From an uncultured Bacteroidales bacterium (GTDB lineage Bacteria > Bacteroidota > Bacteroidia > Bacteroidales > UBA932), in NCBI GenBank assembly GCA_945487035.1, contig CALYTI010000015.1:1-42996 (forward strand): a stretch of 42,996 bases of DNA, read 5' to 3'. Under the pieces are notes generated by a model. The model was not told the DNA's origin and ran no database searches. It saw only the letters and a program-made list of their open reading frames with translations. Positions 24,238-33,314 of this stretch are shown piece after piece. Made by a program: the position numbers and the translations under genes. How positions within the stretch are numbered: position 1 is the stretch's first letter; every line of letters begins with the position of its first letter.

Positions 24238-25180
24238 CCATCTTTACAGCATAGACTCCGACCTTAAAGTCAAGGAGTCCGGAAAACCGGGCCGCAGGGT
24301 GTTGAATTTCATCCTGAAGGTGCTTGCCGTATCCTTAGTGGTTACGGTAGTGGTCTATCTTGTCATAGCGCTGACAATCAATACCGATGTTGAGGGAAGA
24401 CTCAAGAGGGAAAACAAGATGTACGAAAAGCTCTATCCGGAGCTTCTTCCGCAGCAGCAGCTGCTGGACGATGCCATCAGCAACCTCGAAATCAAGGACA
24501 ACGAGATTTATGAGGCCATTTTCCACAGCAGCGCTCCTGCCGTTGACCCTATCAACTCGCTCTGCCTTCTGAGCGGGGGAGATTCCATCCCGAACACCAG
24601 CCTCATTGCCTATTCTTCCGCCAAGTCGGACAGGATGATGGAGGATGCCCGGGAGGTGGAGCTCGCTCTCAAGCAGGCTCTCTACCGGGTGGCGAACCCT
24701 GCCACCGTGCTGCCCCCTATGCACCTGCCCGTGAAAGACATTTCCTTCACCCAAATCGGTGCTTCCGTGGGGAGCAGGCTTCAGCCTTATCTGAAAGCCT
24801 ATGTTGACCACGACGGCCTGGACTTCATCGTGTCGCAGGGCGAACCGGTCTATGCTTCCGCTGCCGGCAAGGTAAGTTCGGTGGTAAAATCTGGCAAGGG
24901 CAAAGGCAATACGGTGACTATCACCCACCCTGGGGGCTATGTCACTGTGTACTGCCATCTTTCAACGATGAAGGTCAAGCAGGGCCAGAATGTCAAGCTC
25001 GGGCAGCAGATAGGAACGGTCGGGACTACGGGCAACGCCTTTGCGCCCCATCTGCACTACGAAGTGCTGCTGGACGGCCGCACTATGGACCCTGTCAATT
25101 ACTTCTTCGCCTCCGTGGACTATGAAGAGTATTCGAATATGTTGTATATGGCCGTGAACACGGTCCAATCATTGGATTAA
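24227..25180 (+). CDS. M23 family metallopeptidase (second of a pair)
   Basis: 317 residues with the same architecture as the preceding gene: short cytoplasmic tail, one membrane segment (about 28-50), coiled coil, and LytM domain with HDGLDF, CHLSTM and HLHYE, so the metal site is complete. The two proteins diverge strongly outside the catalytic core, suggesting an old duplication with separate roles, perhaps as a hetero-pair. Its ATG overlaps the end of the upstream gene by 11 nt, and MerR starts 1 nt after it. Confidence 0.92.
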   Translation: MSSDHLYSIDSDLKVKESGKPGRRVLNFILKVLAVSLVVTVVVYLVIALTINTDVEGRLKRENKMYEKLYPELLPQQQLLDDAISNLEIKDNEIYEAIFHSSAPAVDPINSLCLLSGGDSIPNTSLIAYSSAKSDRMMEDAREVELALKQALYRVANPATVLPPMHLPVKDISFTQIGASVGSRLQPYLKAYVDHDGLDFIVSQGEPVYASAAGKVSSVVKSGKGKGNTVTITHPGGYVTVYCHLSTMKVKQGQNVKLGQQIGTVGTTGNAFAPHLHYEVLLDGRTMDPVNYFFASVDYEEYSNMLYMAVNTVQSLD

Positions 25181-25181
25181 T

Positions 25182-25502
25182 ATGGAGAAGCTGTACTATT
25201 CGATTGGCGAAGTCGCCGAAATGCTGGGAGAGAGCACTTCCTGCATAAGGTTCTGGAGCAATTCGTTCCCGGACAAAATCAAGCCGCACCGCAACGCCAA
25301 GGGAAACAGGAAATTCACCGCTGCGGACATTGAAGTGCTGCGGCAGGCGCAACATCTTCTCAAAACCATGGGAATGACAATCGAGGGGGCGGCGAAGGTG
25401 CTTGAAAACGATGACAAATTGGTCAGGGACAGGGTCAAGGCCCTGGATACTTTGAAGGGTATCCGGAGGGAGTTGGTGGAAATACGGAATTCACTTAAAT
25501 AA
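25182..25502 (+). CDS. MerR family transcriptional regulator
   Basis: 106 residues. An N-terminal MerR winged helix (YYSIGEVAEMLGESTSCIRF, then FTAADIEVLRQAQHLLKTMG) is followed by a short dimerisation helix and no ligand-binding domain. Placement directly after M23 peptidase genes is common in Bacteroidales. Targets are unknown. It is the last gene of the alaS operon. Confidence 0.88.
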   Translation: MEKLYYSIGEVAEMLGESTSCIRFWSNSFPDKIKPHRNAKGNRKFTAADIEVLRQAQHLLKTMGMTIEGAAKVLENDDKLVRDRVKALDTLKGIRRELVEIRNSLK

Positions 25503-25517
25503 TAGGGGAATTTTTCC

Positions 25518-25525
25518 TATCTTTG
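25518..25525 (+). promoter_or_regulatory. Promoter -7 box ahead of the zinc-ribbon/dnaB/rnf genes
   Basis: TATCTTTG 40 nt upstream of ATG 25566; no clear TTG at 19-20 nt. It is the only strong promoter seen before a run of genes that reaches the rnf cluster. Confidence 0.55.
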
Positions 25526-25565
25526 CGTCCCGCACAAAACAGTAATAATAATCAGTAAATCAGAT

Positions 25566-26387
25566 ATGTCAGAGATTGTTAAAAACACAAAAGTCGAGAC
25601 TCCCATCGACCAGAGGGAAACTTTCGTATCCCTGCGGAAGAGCTTCACGGAGTCAGGTGATGTAGCGGAGAAGCTCCGCGTACTTTATGCTCTTCAGGAG
25701 ACAGACAACGAAATTGAGAAGATTGTCAGCCTTCGCGGTGCACTTCCTGAGGAAGTGGCCCAGATTGAGGATGAAATCAATGCCCTTGTTGCCAAATCAG
25801 CCCGCCTTGAAGAAATGATTTCGGGCTATGAGAAAAGCATAGAGGAAAACAAGAACCAGATGGTGGAAATCGATGCCGATACGGCAAAGTACCAGCAGCA
25901 GCTCACCAATGTGGCAAACAGCCGTGAGTTCGATTCCATCAACAAGGAACTCGAGAATCTTGTACTCCTTCGCCAGATTGCGGAGAAGCACATCGGAGAG
26001 GCACGCGTTGCAATTGCAGAACGCAAGGATGCCATCACCGAGATTGCAAGCCGCATCGAAATCCGCAAGGAGGACCTTCAGGCAAAGAAGGAAGAGCTTG
26101 AAAGTATTGTCGAGTCCACTGCAGCCCAGGAGGAGCAGCTCAGCGCCAAGCGTGCCGAGTATACAGCCAGGATTGACGAGCGCACGCTCAGCGCCTACGA
26201 CCGTATCCGCGGCAGCGTACGCAACCATCTTGCAGTCGTTACCGTTTACAACGAGAATGCCTGCGGCGGATGCTTCAATACCATTACCCCTCAGCGCCTG
26301 GTGGATATTGCTTCCGGCAGGAAGCTCGTTATCTGTGAGCACTGCGGACGTATTCTCGTAAACCCTCTTGCTGAAGTACAGGAGTAA
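25566..26387 (+). CDS. Coiled-coil protein with C4-type zinc ribbon
   Basis: 273 residues: a long alpha-helical coiled coil (about 40-215, rich in E, K, Q and L) followed by a C-terminal zinc ribbon with two CxxC pairs (CGGC and CEHC, about residues 234-262). It belongs to the widespread DUF164/C4-zinc-ribbon family (CdsZ-like in Chlamydia); its role in Bacteroidota is not established, with nucleic-acid or ribosome binding suggested by the fold. The stop overlaps the dnaB start as TAATG. Confidence 0.85.
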   Translation: MSEIVKNTKVETPIDQRETFVSLRKSFTESGDVAEKLRVLYALQETDNEIEKIVSLRGALPEEVAQIEDEINALVAKSARLEEMISGYEKSIEENKNQMVEIDADTAKYQQQLTNVANSREFDSINKELENLVLLRQIAEKHIGEARVAIAERKDAITEIASRIEIRKEDLQAKKEELESIVESTAAQEEQLSAKRAEYTARIDERTLSAYDRIRGSVRNHLAVVTVYNENACGGCFNTITPQRLVDIASGRKLVICEHCGRILVNPLAEVQE

Positions 26388-27850
26388 TGGCCGAGAAAAG
26401 GGCAAAGAAAGACGATTTCCTGGAGGGCGGCAACGTTCCTCCACAGGCCCTTGAGGTCGAAGAGGCGGTTCTGGGAGCTATGCTCCTGGAGCCACTTTGT
26501 GTGGATGAGGCTATAGACCAGCTTGACTCGACCTGCTTCTATTCGGAGCAGCACAGGGCGATTTTCAGCGCTATGGTCGAGCTCTCCAACGAACACAGCC
26601 CCATCGACCTTATCACCGTTTCCGAAAAACTGCGTCAGAAAGGCAAACTCGATGAGGTGGGCGGCCCCGCCAAGCTCGCCCAGCTGTCCGGCAGGATAGG
26701 CTCTGCCGCCAACATAGAGTCCTACACGAGGATACTCCGCCAGAAGACCATTCAGAGAGACCTCATTTCAGCCGCCCACGAAATCCTCAAAAAGGCATAC
26801 AGCGACGAGGTGAAGGTGGACGACCTTATCGACGACGCCCAGTCCAGGGTCTATGCGGCTACCCAGAGCAGCGACCGCCATTCCGTAAGGGAGATAGGCT
26901 CGGTGATTCAGGAGGCTCTCAACCGCATCGAGGCTATGCAGGAACAGACCGGTCTGAGCGGTGTGCCTTCCGGCTATGCTACCCTCGACAGGATTACCAA
27001 CGGCTGGCAGCCTTCGGACCTTATTATCCTTGCCGCCCGTCCGTCTGTGGGTAAGACTGCCTTTTCGCTCAATATTGCGCGGAACGCGGCTGTGGACCAC
27101 CATATCCCTACGGCTTTCTTCTCTCTTGAGATGTCTTCCATCCAGCTCGCTACCCGTCTTATGACCAGCGAGTCAGGACTCAGCGCAGACAAAATCAGGG
27201 GTGGCGTCAAGCTTCAGAATGACGAGTGGACCCTGCTGGAAGAGTCGCTCAAAAAGCTTTCCCAGGCTCCTCTCTATGTGGATGAGACCCCTGGCCTTCC
27301 GGTAATGGAGTTCCGCTCCAAGCTCAAGTCCCTTGTCAAACAGAAGGGTGTACGCTTCGCGATTGTGGACTACCTGCAGCTGATGCAGGGCCCTGTCGAG
27401 ACCAAGGGAATGAGAGAGCAGGAGGTTGCTGCCATCTCCCGTTTGCTCAAGGCTACGGCAAAGGAGCTCAATATCCCGATTATTGCCCTCTCCCAGCTGT
27501 CCCGCAAGGCGGTTGACCGTCAGGGAGGCAATGGCAAGCCTGCGCTTTCCGACCTTCGTGAGTCCGGTTCCATCGAGCAGGATGCGGATATGGTTCTCTT
27601 CATCCACCGCCCTGACTTCCTCGGCCTTTCCGAGGGCCCTCAGGACAAGGAGAAGACCCAGCTGATTATCGCCAAGCACCGAAACGGCGAGACCACAGAC
27701 ATCGATATGCTCTTCAAGTCCGAAAAGGTCAAGTTTGTGGAGATGCAGGATACGCTCTACGCTCAGGACGCTATGGCAACGGAGTATGAGTCGGGAATGA
27801 ATTCAATGGCATACAACAACATAGAACCGGAACAGGGATGGGAGAAATAA
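26387..27850 (+). CDS. dnaB: Replicative DNA helicase DnaB
   Basis: 487 residues, normal length. The N-terminal domain (PPQALEVEEAVLGAMLLEP) and C-terminal RecA-like domain (Walker A ARPSVGKTAF, then YLQLMQG for Walker B, and SQLSRKAVDR) are complete. It is the hexameric helicase that unwinds DNA ahead of the fork. No intein is present at the P-loop, a frequent insertion site. Its 3' end overlaps rseC by 13 nt. Confidence 0.96.
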   Translation: MAEKRAKKDDFLEGGNVPPQALEVEEAVLGAMLLEPLCVDEAIDQLDSTCFYSEQHRAIFSAMVELSNEHSPIDLITVSEKLRQKGKLDEVGGPAKLAQLSGRIGSAANIESYTRILRQKTIQRDLISAAHEILKKAYSDEVKVDDLIDDAQSRVYAATQSSDRHSVREIGSVIQEALNRIEAMQEQTGLSGVPSGYATLDRITNGWQPSDLIILAARPSVGKTAFSLNIARNAAVDHHIPTAFFSLEMSSIQLATRLMTSESGLSADKIRGGVKLQNDEWTLLEESLKKLSQAPLYVDETPGLPVMEFRSKLKSLVKQKGVRFAIVDYLQLMQGPVETKGMREQEVAAISRLLKATAKELNIPIIALSQLSRKAVDRQGGNGKPALSDLRESGSIEQDADMVLFIHRPDFLGLSEGPQDKEKTQLIIAKHRNGETTDIDMLFKSEKVKFVEMQDTLYAQDAMATEYESGMNSMAYNNIEPEQGWEK

Positions 27851-28245
27851 GCCATAGCGGGAAGATAACAGCTATCGACCCTCAGATGATTACCGTGGAG
27901 TTCACTACGGAGGATGCCTGCGCCAGCTGCAAGGCTTCCGCCCTGTGCGGAATGTCCGAAGGCAAGGTCAAGACCCTTCAGGTCCCTGCGAAGCTAGGCT
28001 TCGAAATAGGGGAGGAGGTGGATATAGTGCTGAAGCGCACTATGGGCCTGAAGGCCGTATGGCTCGCTTATGTGCTGCCTCTGATTCTGATGGTAGCCGT
28101 GCTGCTTGCACTCACCGCGCTCGGCCTTTCCGAGCTCACCGCGGGACTGTGCGCAATTGCCGCAGTAGGCCTTTGGTATCTCGTGCTTTGGCTGATGCGT
28201 GACAAACTTAAGAATGAATATACTTTTTATATAAAGAAAAAATGA
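27838..28245 (+). CDS. rseC: RseC/RsxC-associated SoxR-reducing system protein
   Basis: 135 residues. A cysteine cluster C-A-S-C-K-x-x-x-x-C-G near residues 28-38 and two membrane segments (about 75-97 and 103-121) define the RseC family. It is a membrane partner of the RNF electron-transfer complex, sometimes counted as part of its assembly or SoxR-reducing function. It overlaps dnaB by 13 nt and rnfB by 4 nt. Confidence 0.9.
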   Translation: MGEISHSGKITAIDPQMITVEFTTEDACASCKASALCGMSEGKVKTLQVPAKLGFEIGEEVDIVLKRTMGLKAVWLAYVLPLILMVAVLLALTALGLSELTAGLCAIAAVGLWYLVLWLMRDKLKNEYTFYIKKK

Positions 28246-29165
28246 CTGGTACAATTATCTGGACAATCGTGATTCTCGCCGGTCTGGGACTCTTGCTCGC
28301 CCTGATTCTTTTCTGGGTGGCGAAGAAGTTCAAGGTCGAAGAGGATCCCCGTATCGACGAGGTCGAGAAGGTGATGCCCGGCGCCAACTGCGGCGGCTGC
28401 GGCTTTGCCGGATGCCGTGCCTTTGCCGATGCGGCAGTGAAAGCTCCGAACCTGGACAACCATTACTGTCCTGTGGGAGGTAACGAGGTGATGAAGAAGG
28501 TAGCCGGCATTCTTGGCTATGAGGTCAAGGAGAAGGCTCCTATGGTTGCTGTCGTAAGGTGCAACGGCTCCTGCGCCAACCGTCCTGCCACCAATATCTA
28601 TGACGGAGCGCCTTCCTGCAAGGTGAAGGCAGCCCTGTACAGTGGAGACACAGGCTGTGCCTACGGTTGTCTCGGATGCGGAGACTGCGTTTCCGCCTGC
28701 CAGTTCGGGGCTCTCACTATGGATGTGACCACCGGCTTGCCGGTTGTGGACGAACAGAAGTGCACCGCCTGCGGCGCCTGCGTGAAGGCCTGCCCGAAGA
28801 GCATCATCGAACTTCGTGCCAAGGGTCCGCGCGGAATGCGCCTGTATGTCAGCTGTGTCAATAAGGACAAGGGCCCTGTCGCCAAGAAGGCCTGCTCTGC
28901 AGCCTGCATAGGTTGCGGCATTTGCCTGAAGACCTGCACGAAGGGTGCCATCACCCTGGAAGGAAACCTTGCGTATATCAACTATGAGCTCTGCAAGCTC
29001 TGCCGCGAGTGCGAGGCCGTTTGTCCTACGGGTGCAATTCACGGTATTAACTTCCCTAAGCCGTTGGACAAGGAGGCGGTAAAGGCCCGCATAGCCGAGC
29101 GCAACCGCAAGGCAAAGGAGGCAGCCGAAGCCGCTAAAGCAGAAAACAAGGAGGCTCAACAATGA
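28242..29165 (+). CDS. rnfB: RNF complex subunit B
   Basis: 307 residues. N-terminal membrane segment, then the Fe-S domain NCGGCGFAGCRAFAD with a fourth cysteine about 16 residues on, then several ferredoxin-type motifs (CGDCVSAC, CTACGACVKACP, CIGCGICLKTC, CKLCRECEAVCP). RnfB passes electrons from ferredoxin into the complex. The C-terminal tail is alanine/lysine-rich. Coupled to rseC and rnfC by 4-nt overlaps. Confidence 0.95.
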   Translation: MTGTIIWTIVILAGLGLLLALILFWVAKKFKVEEDPRIDEVEKVMPGANCGGCGFAGCRAFADAAVKAPNLDNHYCPVGGNEVMKKVAGILGYEVKEKAPMVAVVRCNGSCANRPATNIYDGAPSCKVKAALYSGDTGCAYGCLGCGDCVSACQFGALTMDVTTGLPVVDEQKCTACGACVKACPKSIIELRAKGPRGMRLYVSCVNKDKGPVAKKACSAACIGCGICLKTCTKGAITLEGNLAYINYELCKLCRECEAVCPTGAIHGINFPKPLDKEAVKARIAERNRKAKEAAEAAKAENKEAQQ

Positions 29166-30550
29166 AAAACGTTACTTTCAGAATAGGAGGAGTCCATCCT
29201 CACGACTCCAAGCTGTCGCGCGACTGCGCGATTGAGACTCTGCCTCTTCCGCAGACTGTCTATGTGTCTATGGCCCAGCATCTTGGAGCTCCTGCGACCC
29301 CGGTGGTAGCAGTAGGGGACAAGGTCAAGGTAGGCCAGGTGCTTGCCGAGCCGGCGGGCTTCATTTCCGCCTTCGTGCATTCTCCGGCTTCCGGTACCGT
29401 CAAGTCCATCGCCCCTCGCGCCGACATTGCAGGCAAGATGGTTACCCATATCGAGATTGCCGTTGAGGGAGACGAGTGGGCCGAAGGGATAGATCTCAGC
29501 GATACCCTCGTAACCGAAATCCCTGCCGACAGGGCCGCGGTTCTCGAGAAAATCAAAAAGAACGGAGTTGTGGGACTCGGAGGAGCGACCTTCCCGACCC
29601 ACGTCAAGCTCAACCCGGCTCCGGGAAGCAAGGCCGAGTGCCTGATTATCAACGGAGCGGAGTGCGAGCCGTATCTTACCAGCGACTACCGCATTATGCT
29701 TGAGCGCACCAAGGAAATCATCGTGGGCGCTGCCATTATGCAGAGCGTACTCGGAGGATGCCCTTGCGTTCTCGCAATTGAGGAAAATAAGCCTGAGGCC
29801 ATCCAGGCTATGCAGAAGGCTCTCGGCGAACTGCCATACACCAATATCAGGGTGCAACAGCTCAAGAAGCGCTATCCGCAGGGTGGCGAGAAGCAGCTGA
29901 TCGATGCTGTGATGCGCCGTCAGGTGAAGTCCGGCGGCCTGCCTATCAGCGTAGGAGCAGTGGTGCAGAATATGGCTACGGCCCTTGCGGTCTATGAGGC
30001 TGTTCAGAAGAATAAACCTCTGATTACCAATACTCTTACCGTTACGGGCGACTGCCTGCCGCTGGAAAAGCAGCATAACTACCTCTTCCGCATCGGTATT
30101 CCGCTCAGCGCGATTGCCGACTATGCAGGGGGAGTTCCTGAGGGAGCCGCCAAGATTATCAGCGGCGGCCCTATGATGGGAAAGGCCATATCCAATATGG
30201 ATGCCGCTACGGTCAAGGGCTCGTCTTCAATCCTTTATCTGAGCTATGATGCGACCAAGCGTGGCGAGACTTCAGCCTGCATACGTTGCGGCCGCTGCTC
30301 TGATGCCTGCCCTATGGGGCTTGAGCCATTCCTTCTGAACCGCCTGACGAAGGCGGGAGATATGGAGGGTCTTGAGAAGAATGCCGTTCAGGATTGCATC
30401 GAATGCGGATGTTGCCTGTACAGCTGTCCGGCCAATATTCCGCTTCTTGACAGAATCCGTCAGTCCAAGGTGCAGGTAATGGGCATTATGCGTGCCCGTG
30501 CCGCTGCCGCCAAGGCTGCCGCTGAAGCTGCCAAAGCCGCTAAACAGTAA
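29162..30550 (+). CDS. rnfC: RNF complex subunit C
   Basis: 462 residues. It carries the NADH/FMN-binding Rossmann-like domain (GLGGATFPTHVKL, NGAECEPYLTSDYR), a SLBB-type region, and two 4Fe-4S motifs (CIRCGRCSDACP and CIECGCCLYSCP). It is the peripheral subunit that reacts with NAD. The C-terminal end is an Ala/Lys-rich tail. Six nt before rnfD. Confidence 0.95.
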   Translation: MKNVTFRIGGVHPHDSKLSRDCAIETLPLPQTVYVSMAQHLGAPATPVVAVGDKVKVGQVLAEPAGFISAFVHSPASGTVKSIAPRADIAGKMVTHIEIAVEGDEWAEGIDLSDTLVTEIPADRAAVLEKIKKNGVVGLGGATFPTHVKLNPAPGSKAECLIINGAECEPYLTSDYRIMLERTKEIIVGAAIMQSVLGGCPCVLAIEENKPEAIQAMQKALGELPYTNIRVQQLKKRYPQGGEKQLIDAVMRRQVKSGGLPISVGAVVQNMATALAVYEAVQKNKPLITNTLTVTGDCLPLEKQHNYLFRIGIPLSAIADYAGGVPEGAAKIISGGPMMGKAISNMDAATVKGSSSILYLSYDATKRGETSACIRCGRCSDACPMGLEPFLLNRLTKAGDMEGLEKNAVQDCIECGCCLYSCPANIPLLDRIRQSKVQVMGIMRARAAAAKAAAEAAKAAKQ

Positions 30551-30556
30551 CAGACG

Positions 30557-31537
30557 ATGAAAAAGTATATAGTTTCACCAAATCCTCACATCCACGCGGC
30601 CGTAAGCACACGCTCGCTGATGCTGGATGTGATTATCGCCCTCATTCCGGCTTTGCTGGTTTCAGTCCTCTTCTACGGACTGAGTGAGCTGCTGATTCTT
30701 GCACTCAGCGTTGCCTGCTGCGTGCTCCTCGAGTGGGCCATTACCAAATGGATGCTCAAGCGCCCTTCCACCATCGGAGACCTCTCCGCAGTGGTTACGG
30801 GACTGCTGCTTGCAATGAATCTTCCTGCCACAACCCCTTGGTATGTGGTTGTTGTCGGTGCGGTTGTTGCCATCGGCGTAGCCAAGATGTCTTTCGGAGG
30901 CATAGGCCAGAACCCGTTCAACCCTGCAATCACGGGCCGCGTGTTCCTGCTTATCTCCTTCCCTGCACAGATGACCGACTGGACCGTGCCTCAGGGCTTC
31001 CTCTCCATCCCGTCCTGCCTGAGCGGAGTGGATACCGTTTCCGGAGCAACCCTGCTCGGCAAATATGCCGAGGGCGGAGTTGAGGCCATTGCAGGAACTG
31101 ACTATCTGCAGACCCTCTTCTTCAATATCGGAGGTTCCGCCGGCGAGCTCAGCGCCATCGCCCTGCTGCTCGGCTTCGGTTACCTTCTGGTGCGCAGGGT
31201 CATCAAGCCTTGGACAACGCTGAGCATCTTCGGCTCAGTGGCTCTGGTCAGCCTTATCTTCTGGCTCATAGACCCAACCAGGTTCACAGACCCTCTGTTC
31301 AACCTTCTTACCGGTGGTCTCATCCTGGGAGCCTGCTTTATGGCTACCGACTATGTCACCTCCCCAATGAGCACGGCGGGTCAGGTCATCTACGGTGCCG
31401 GCATAGGTCTCATTGTGATGATGATCCGCTACTTCGGCTCATATCCTGAGGGAGTCAGCTTCGCTATTCTTATTATGAATATGGTGGTTCCGCTTCTCAA
31501 CAATGCGTTCCATCAGAAAAAGTACGGGAGGAACTGA
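30557..31537 (+). CDS. rnfD: RNF complex subunit D
   Basis: 326-residue polytopic membrane protein (8-10 helices). It has the covalent-FMN motif SGAT in DTVSGATLLGK, where the threonine is flavinylated by ApbE. Start fits the family (SPNPHIHAAVSTRSLMLDV). It lies 2 nt before rnfG. Confidence 0.95.
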   Translation: MKKYIVSPNPHIHAAVSTRSLMLDVIIALIPALLVSVLFYGLSELLILALSVACCVLLEWAITKWMLKRPSTIGDLSAVVTGLLLAMNLPATTPWYVVVVGAVVAIGVAKMSFGGIGQNPFNPAITGRVFLLISFPAQMTDWTVPQGFLSIPSCLSGVDTVSGATLLGKYAEGGVEAIAGTDYLQTLFFNIGGSAGELSAIALLLGFGYLLVRRVIKPWTTLSIFGSVALVSLIFWLIDPTRFTDPLFNLLTGGLILGACFMATDYVTSPMSTAGQVIYGAGIGLIVMMIRYFGSYPEGVSFAILIMNMVVPLLNNAFHQKKYGRN

Positions 31538-31539
31538 TT

Positions 31540-32112
31540 ATGGCAGCTAAGTCGAATCTTTTGAATATGGCCCTCTGCCTTACGGCAGTCTGCCTGATTT
31601 GCGCCGCCCTGCTCGGCGGAGTATATGCCCTTACCTGGCAGCCGATTCAGGACGCTTCCGCAAAGGCGCTGAAGGCTTCAATCGGAATGGTGCTTCCTGA
31701 GGGAGGCGAGATTTCCGAAGCCAAGACTGCTACGCTTGACGGTGTACAATACGAGTACTATGAGAACCGTGTAGAAGGCAGCGTCAATGCCTATGCCGTG
31801 AAGTCTGCCACCAACGGCTTCGGAGGGCAGCTCCTGCTTATGGTTGGAGTGCTCGAAGACGGCACGGTTTACAACACTTCCGTGCTTTCGCACAGCGAGA
31901 CTCCGGGTCTTGGCGCGAAGTGCAACCAGGACGAGAACTTTATGGCTCAGTGGCGCGGGTTCTCTCCGGACAAGAAGATTGCAGTGCGCAAGGACGGTGG
32001 AGATGTGGATGCCATTACCGCTTCCACCATCACTTCCCGCGCTTATGCGCTGGCTGTCAGCAATGCTGTAAATGTAGTTAAATCGCTTAACAATAAGGAG
32101 GTACGCAAATGA
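31540..32112 (+). CDS. rnfG: RNF complex subunit G
   Basis: 190 residues: one N-terminal membrane anchor and an FMN-binding periplasmic domain. The flavinylation site reads DAITASTITSRA rather than the more common S/T-G-A-T; the acceptor threonine is kept. It overlaps rnfE by 4 nt. Confidence 0.94.
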   Translation: MAAKSNLLNMALCLTAVCLICAALLGGVYALTWQPIQDASAKALKASIGMVLPEGGEISEAKTATLDGVQYEYYENRVEGSVNAYAVKSATNGFGGQLLLMVGVLEDGTVYNTSVLSHSETPGLGAKCNQDENFMAQWRGFSPDKKIAVRKDGGDVDAITASTITSRAYALAVSNAVNVVKSLNNKEVRK

Positions 32113-32690
32113 GCAAACTGTCCATTCTCACTGACGGGTTTGTAAAGAACAACCCGACATTCGTGCTGGTGCTCGGTATGTGTCCGACACTCGCCACCAC
32201 TACTTCCGCAATGAACGGACTGGAGATGGGACTTGCGACCATGTTCGTGCTCATCCTTTCCAATATCGTGATTTCGCTGATTGCTCCTGTCGTACCGGAC
32301 AAGGTGCATATCCCTGTCTATATCGTTGTGATTGCGACCTTCGTGACTCTGCTTCAGCTCCTGATGCAGGCTTTCGTACCTGGTGTTTACCAGACCCTCG
32401 GACTGTTCATCCCTCTGATTGTGGTGAACTGCATCGTGCTCGGACGCGCTGAGGCTTTTGCCAACAAGCATGGTGTGCTCGAGTCGGCTCTTGACGGAAT
32501 CGGCGTCGGACTAGGTTTCACCCTTTCGCTCACGGTTATCGGCATTGTCCGCGAGATTCTGGGAAGCGGCTCTGTTTTCGGCTGGAAGTTCATCCCGGGC
32601 GACGGTATTCTCGCTTTCGTGATGGCTCCTGGTGCCTTTATGGTACTGGGCTACCTTATGGTTCTGTTCAACAAGTATCTCAAGAAGTAA
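32109..32690 (+). CDS. rnfE: RNF complex subunit E
   Basis: 193-residue integral membrane subunit with six predicted helices; opening NPTFVLVLGMCPTLATTTSA is typical, including the conserved cysteine that helps bind a membrane-embedded Fe-S cluster with RnfA. Followed by rnfA after 12 nt. Confidence 0.95.
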   Translation: MSKLSILTDGFVKNNPTFVLVLGMCPTLATTTSAMNGLEMGLATMFVLILSNIVISLIAPVVPDKVHIPVYIVVIATFVTLLQLLMQAFVPGVYQTLGLFIPLIVVNCIVLGRAEAFANKHGVLESALDGIGVGLGFTLSLTVIGIVREILGSGSVFGWKFIPGDGILAFVMAPGAFMVLGYLMVLFNKYLKK

Positions 32691-32702
32691 GGAGGATATA
32701 TT

Positions 32703-33302
32703 ATGGAATATCTGATGATTATCATTTCGGCAATCTTTGTCAACAATATCCTGCTTGCCCAGTTCCTCGGCATCTGTCCTTTCCTGGGTGTTTCCAACAA
32801 GCTCAGCACAGCAGTGGGTATGAGCGGAGCGGTATGCTTCGTGATGACCCTTGCGACCATAGTCACCTTCCTTCTCAACAAGTACCTGCTGTTGCCTTTC
32901 GGACTTGAGTTCCTGCAGACCATTGCCTTCATCCTCGTGATTGCGGCTCTTGTGCAGATGGTGGAGATTGTGCTGAAGAAAGTCAGCCCGAGTCTCTATC
33001 AGGCCCTCGGCATCTTCCTTCCTCTGATTACCACCAACTGCGCCGTTCTCGGTGTGGCTATCACTGTGGTTACCAAGGAGTTCGTATTCGGAAGCGCTTC
33101 CCACCTGCTGAATCTCGGCGAGTCCGTGGTCTATGCCCTTTCTACTGCTGTAGGTTACGGCATCGCTATGATTCTGTTCGCGGGTCTGCGCGAGCATCTT
33201 GCACAAAACAATGTACCGGAGTCTTTCAAGGGCCTTCCTATTGCGCTGATTACAGTCAGCATTATGGCAATGGCCTTCCTCGGATTCTCCGGAATGGTTT
33301 AA
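32703..33302 (+). CDS. rnfA: RNF complex subunit A
   Basis: 199 residues, six helices; NNILLAQFLGICPFLGVSNK carries the conserved cysteine, and ITTNCAVLGVA a second. RnfA and RnfE are homologous and inserted in opposite orientations. Together with the other subunits the complex couples ferredoxin:NAD oxidoreduction to Na+ or H+ transport. Last gene of the rnf cluster; the order B-C-D-G-E-A is the one usual in Bacteroidota. Confidence 0.95.
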   Translation: MEYLMIIISAIFVNNILLAQFLGICPFLGVSNKLSTAVGMSGAVCFVMTLATIVTFLLNKYLLLPFGLEFLQTIAFILVIAALVQMVEIVLKKVSPSLYQALGIFLPLITTNCAVLGVAITVVTKEFVFGSASHLLNLGESVVYALSTAVGYGIAMILFAGLREHLAQNNVPESFKGLPIALITVSIMAMAFLGFSGMV

Positions 33303-33314
33303 TCTTTTGGGAAG

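Noticed and set aside
28227..29162. A 311-codon minus-strand frame opposite rnfB
   Set aside because: Shadow of rnfB; Ala/Gly-rich with no domain signature.
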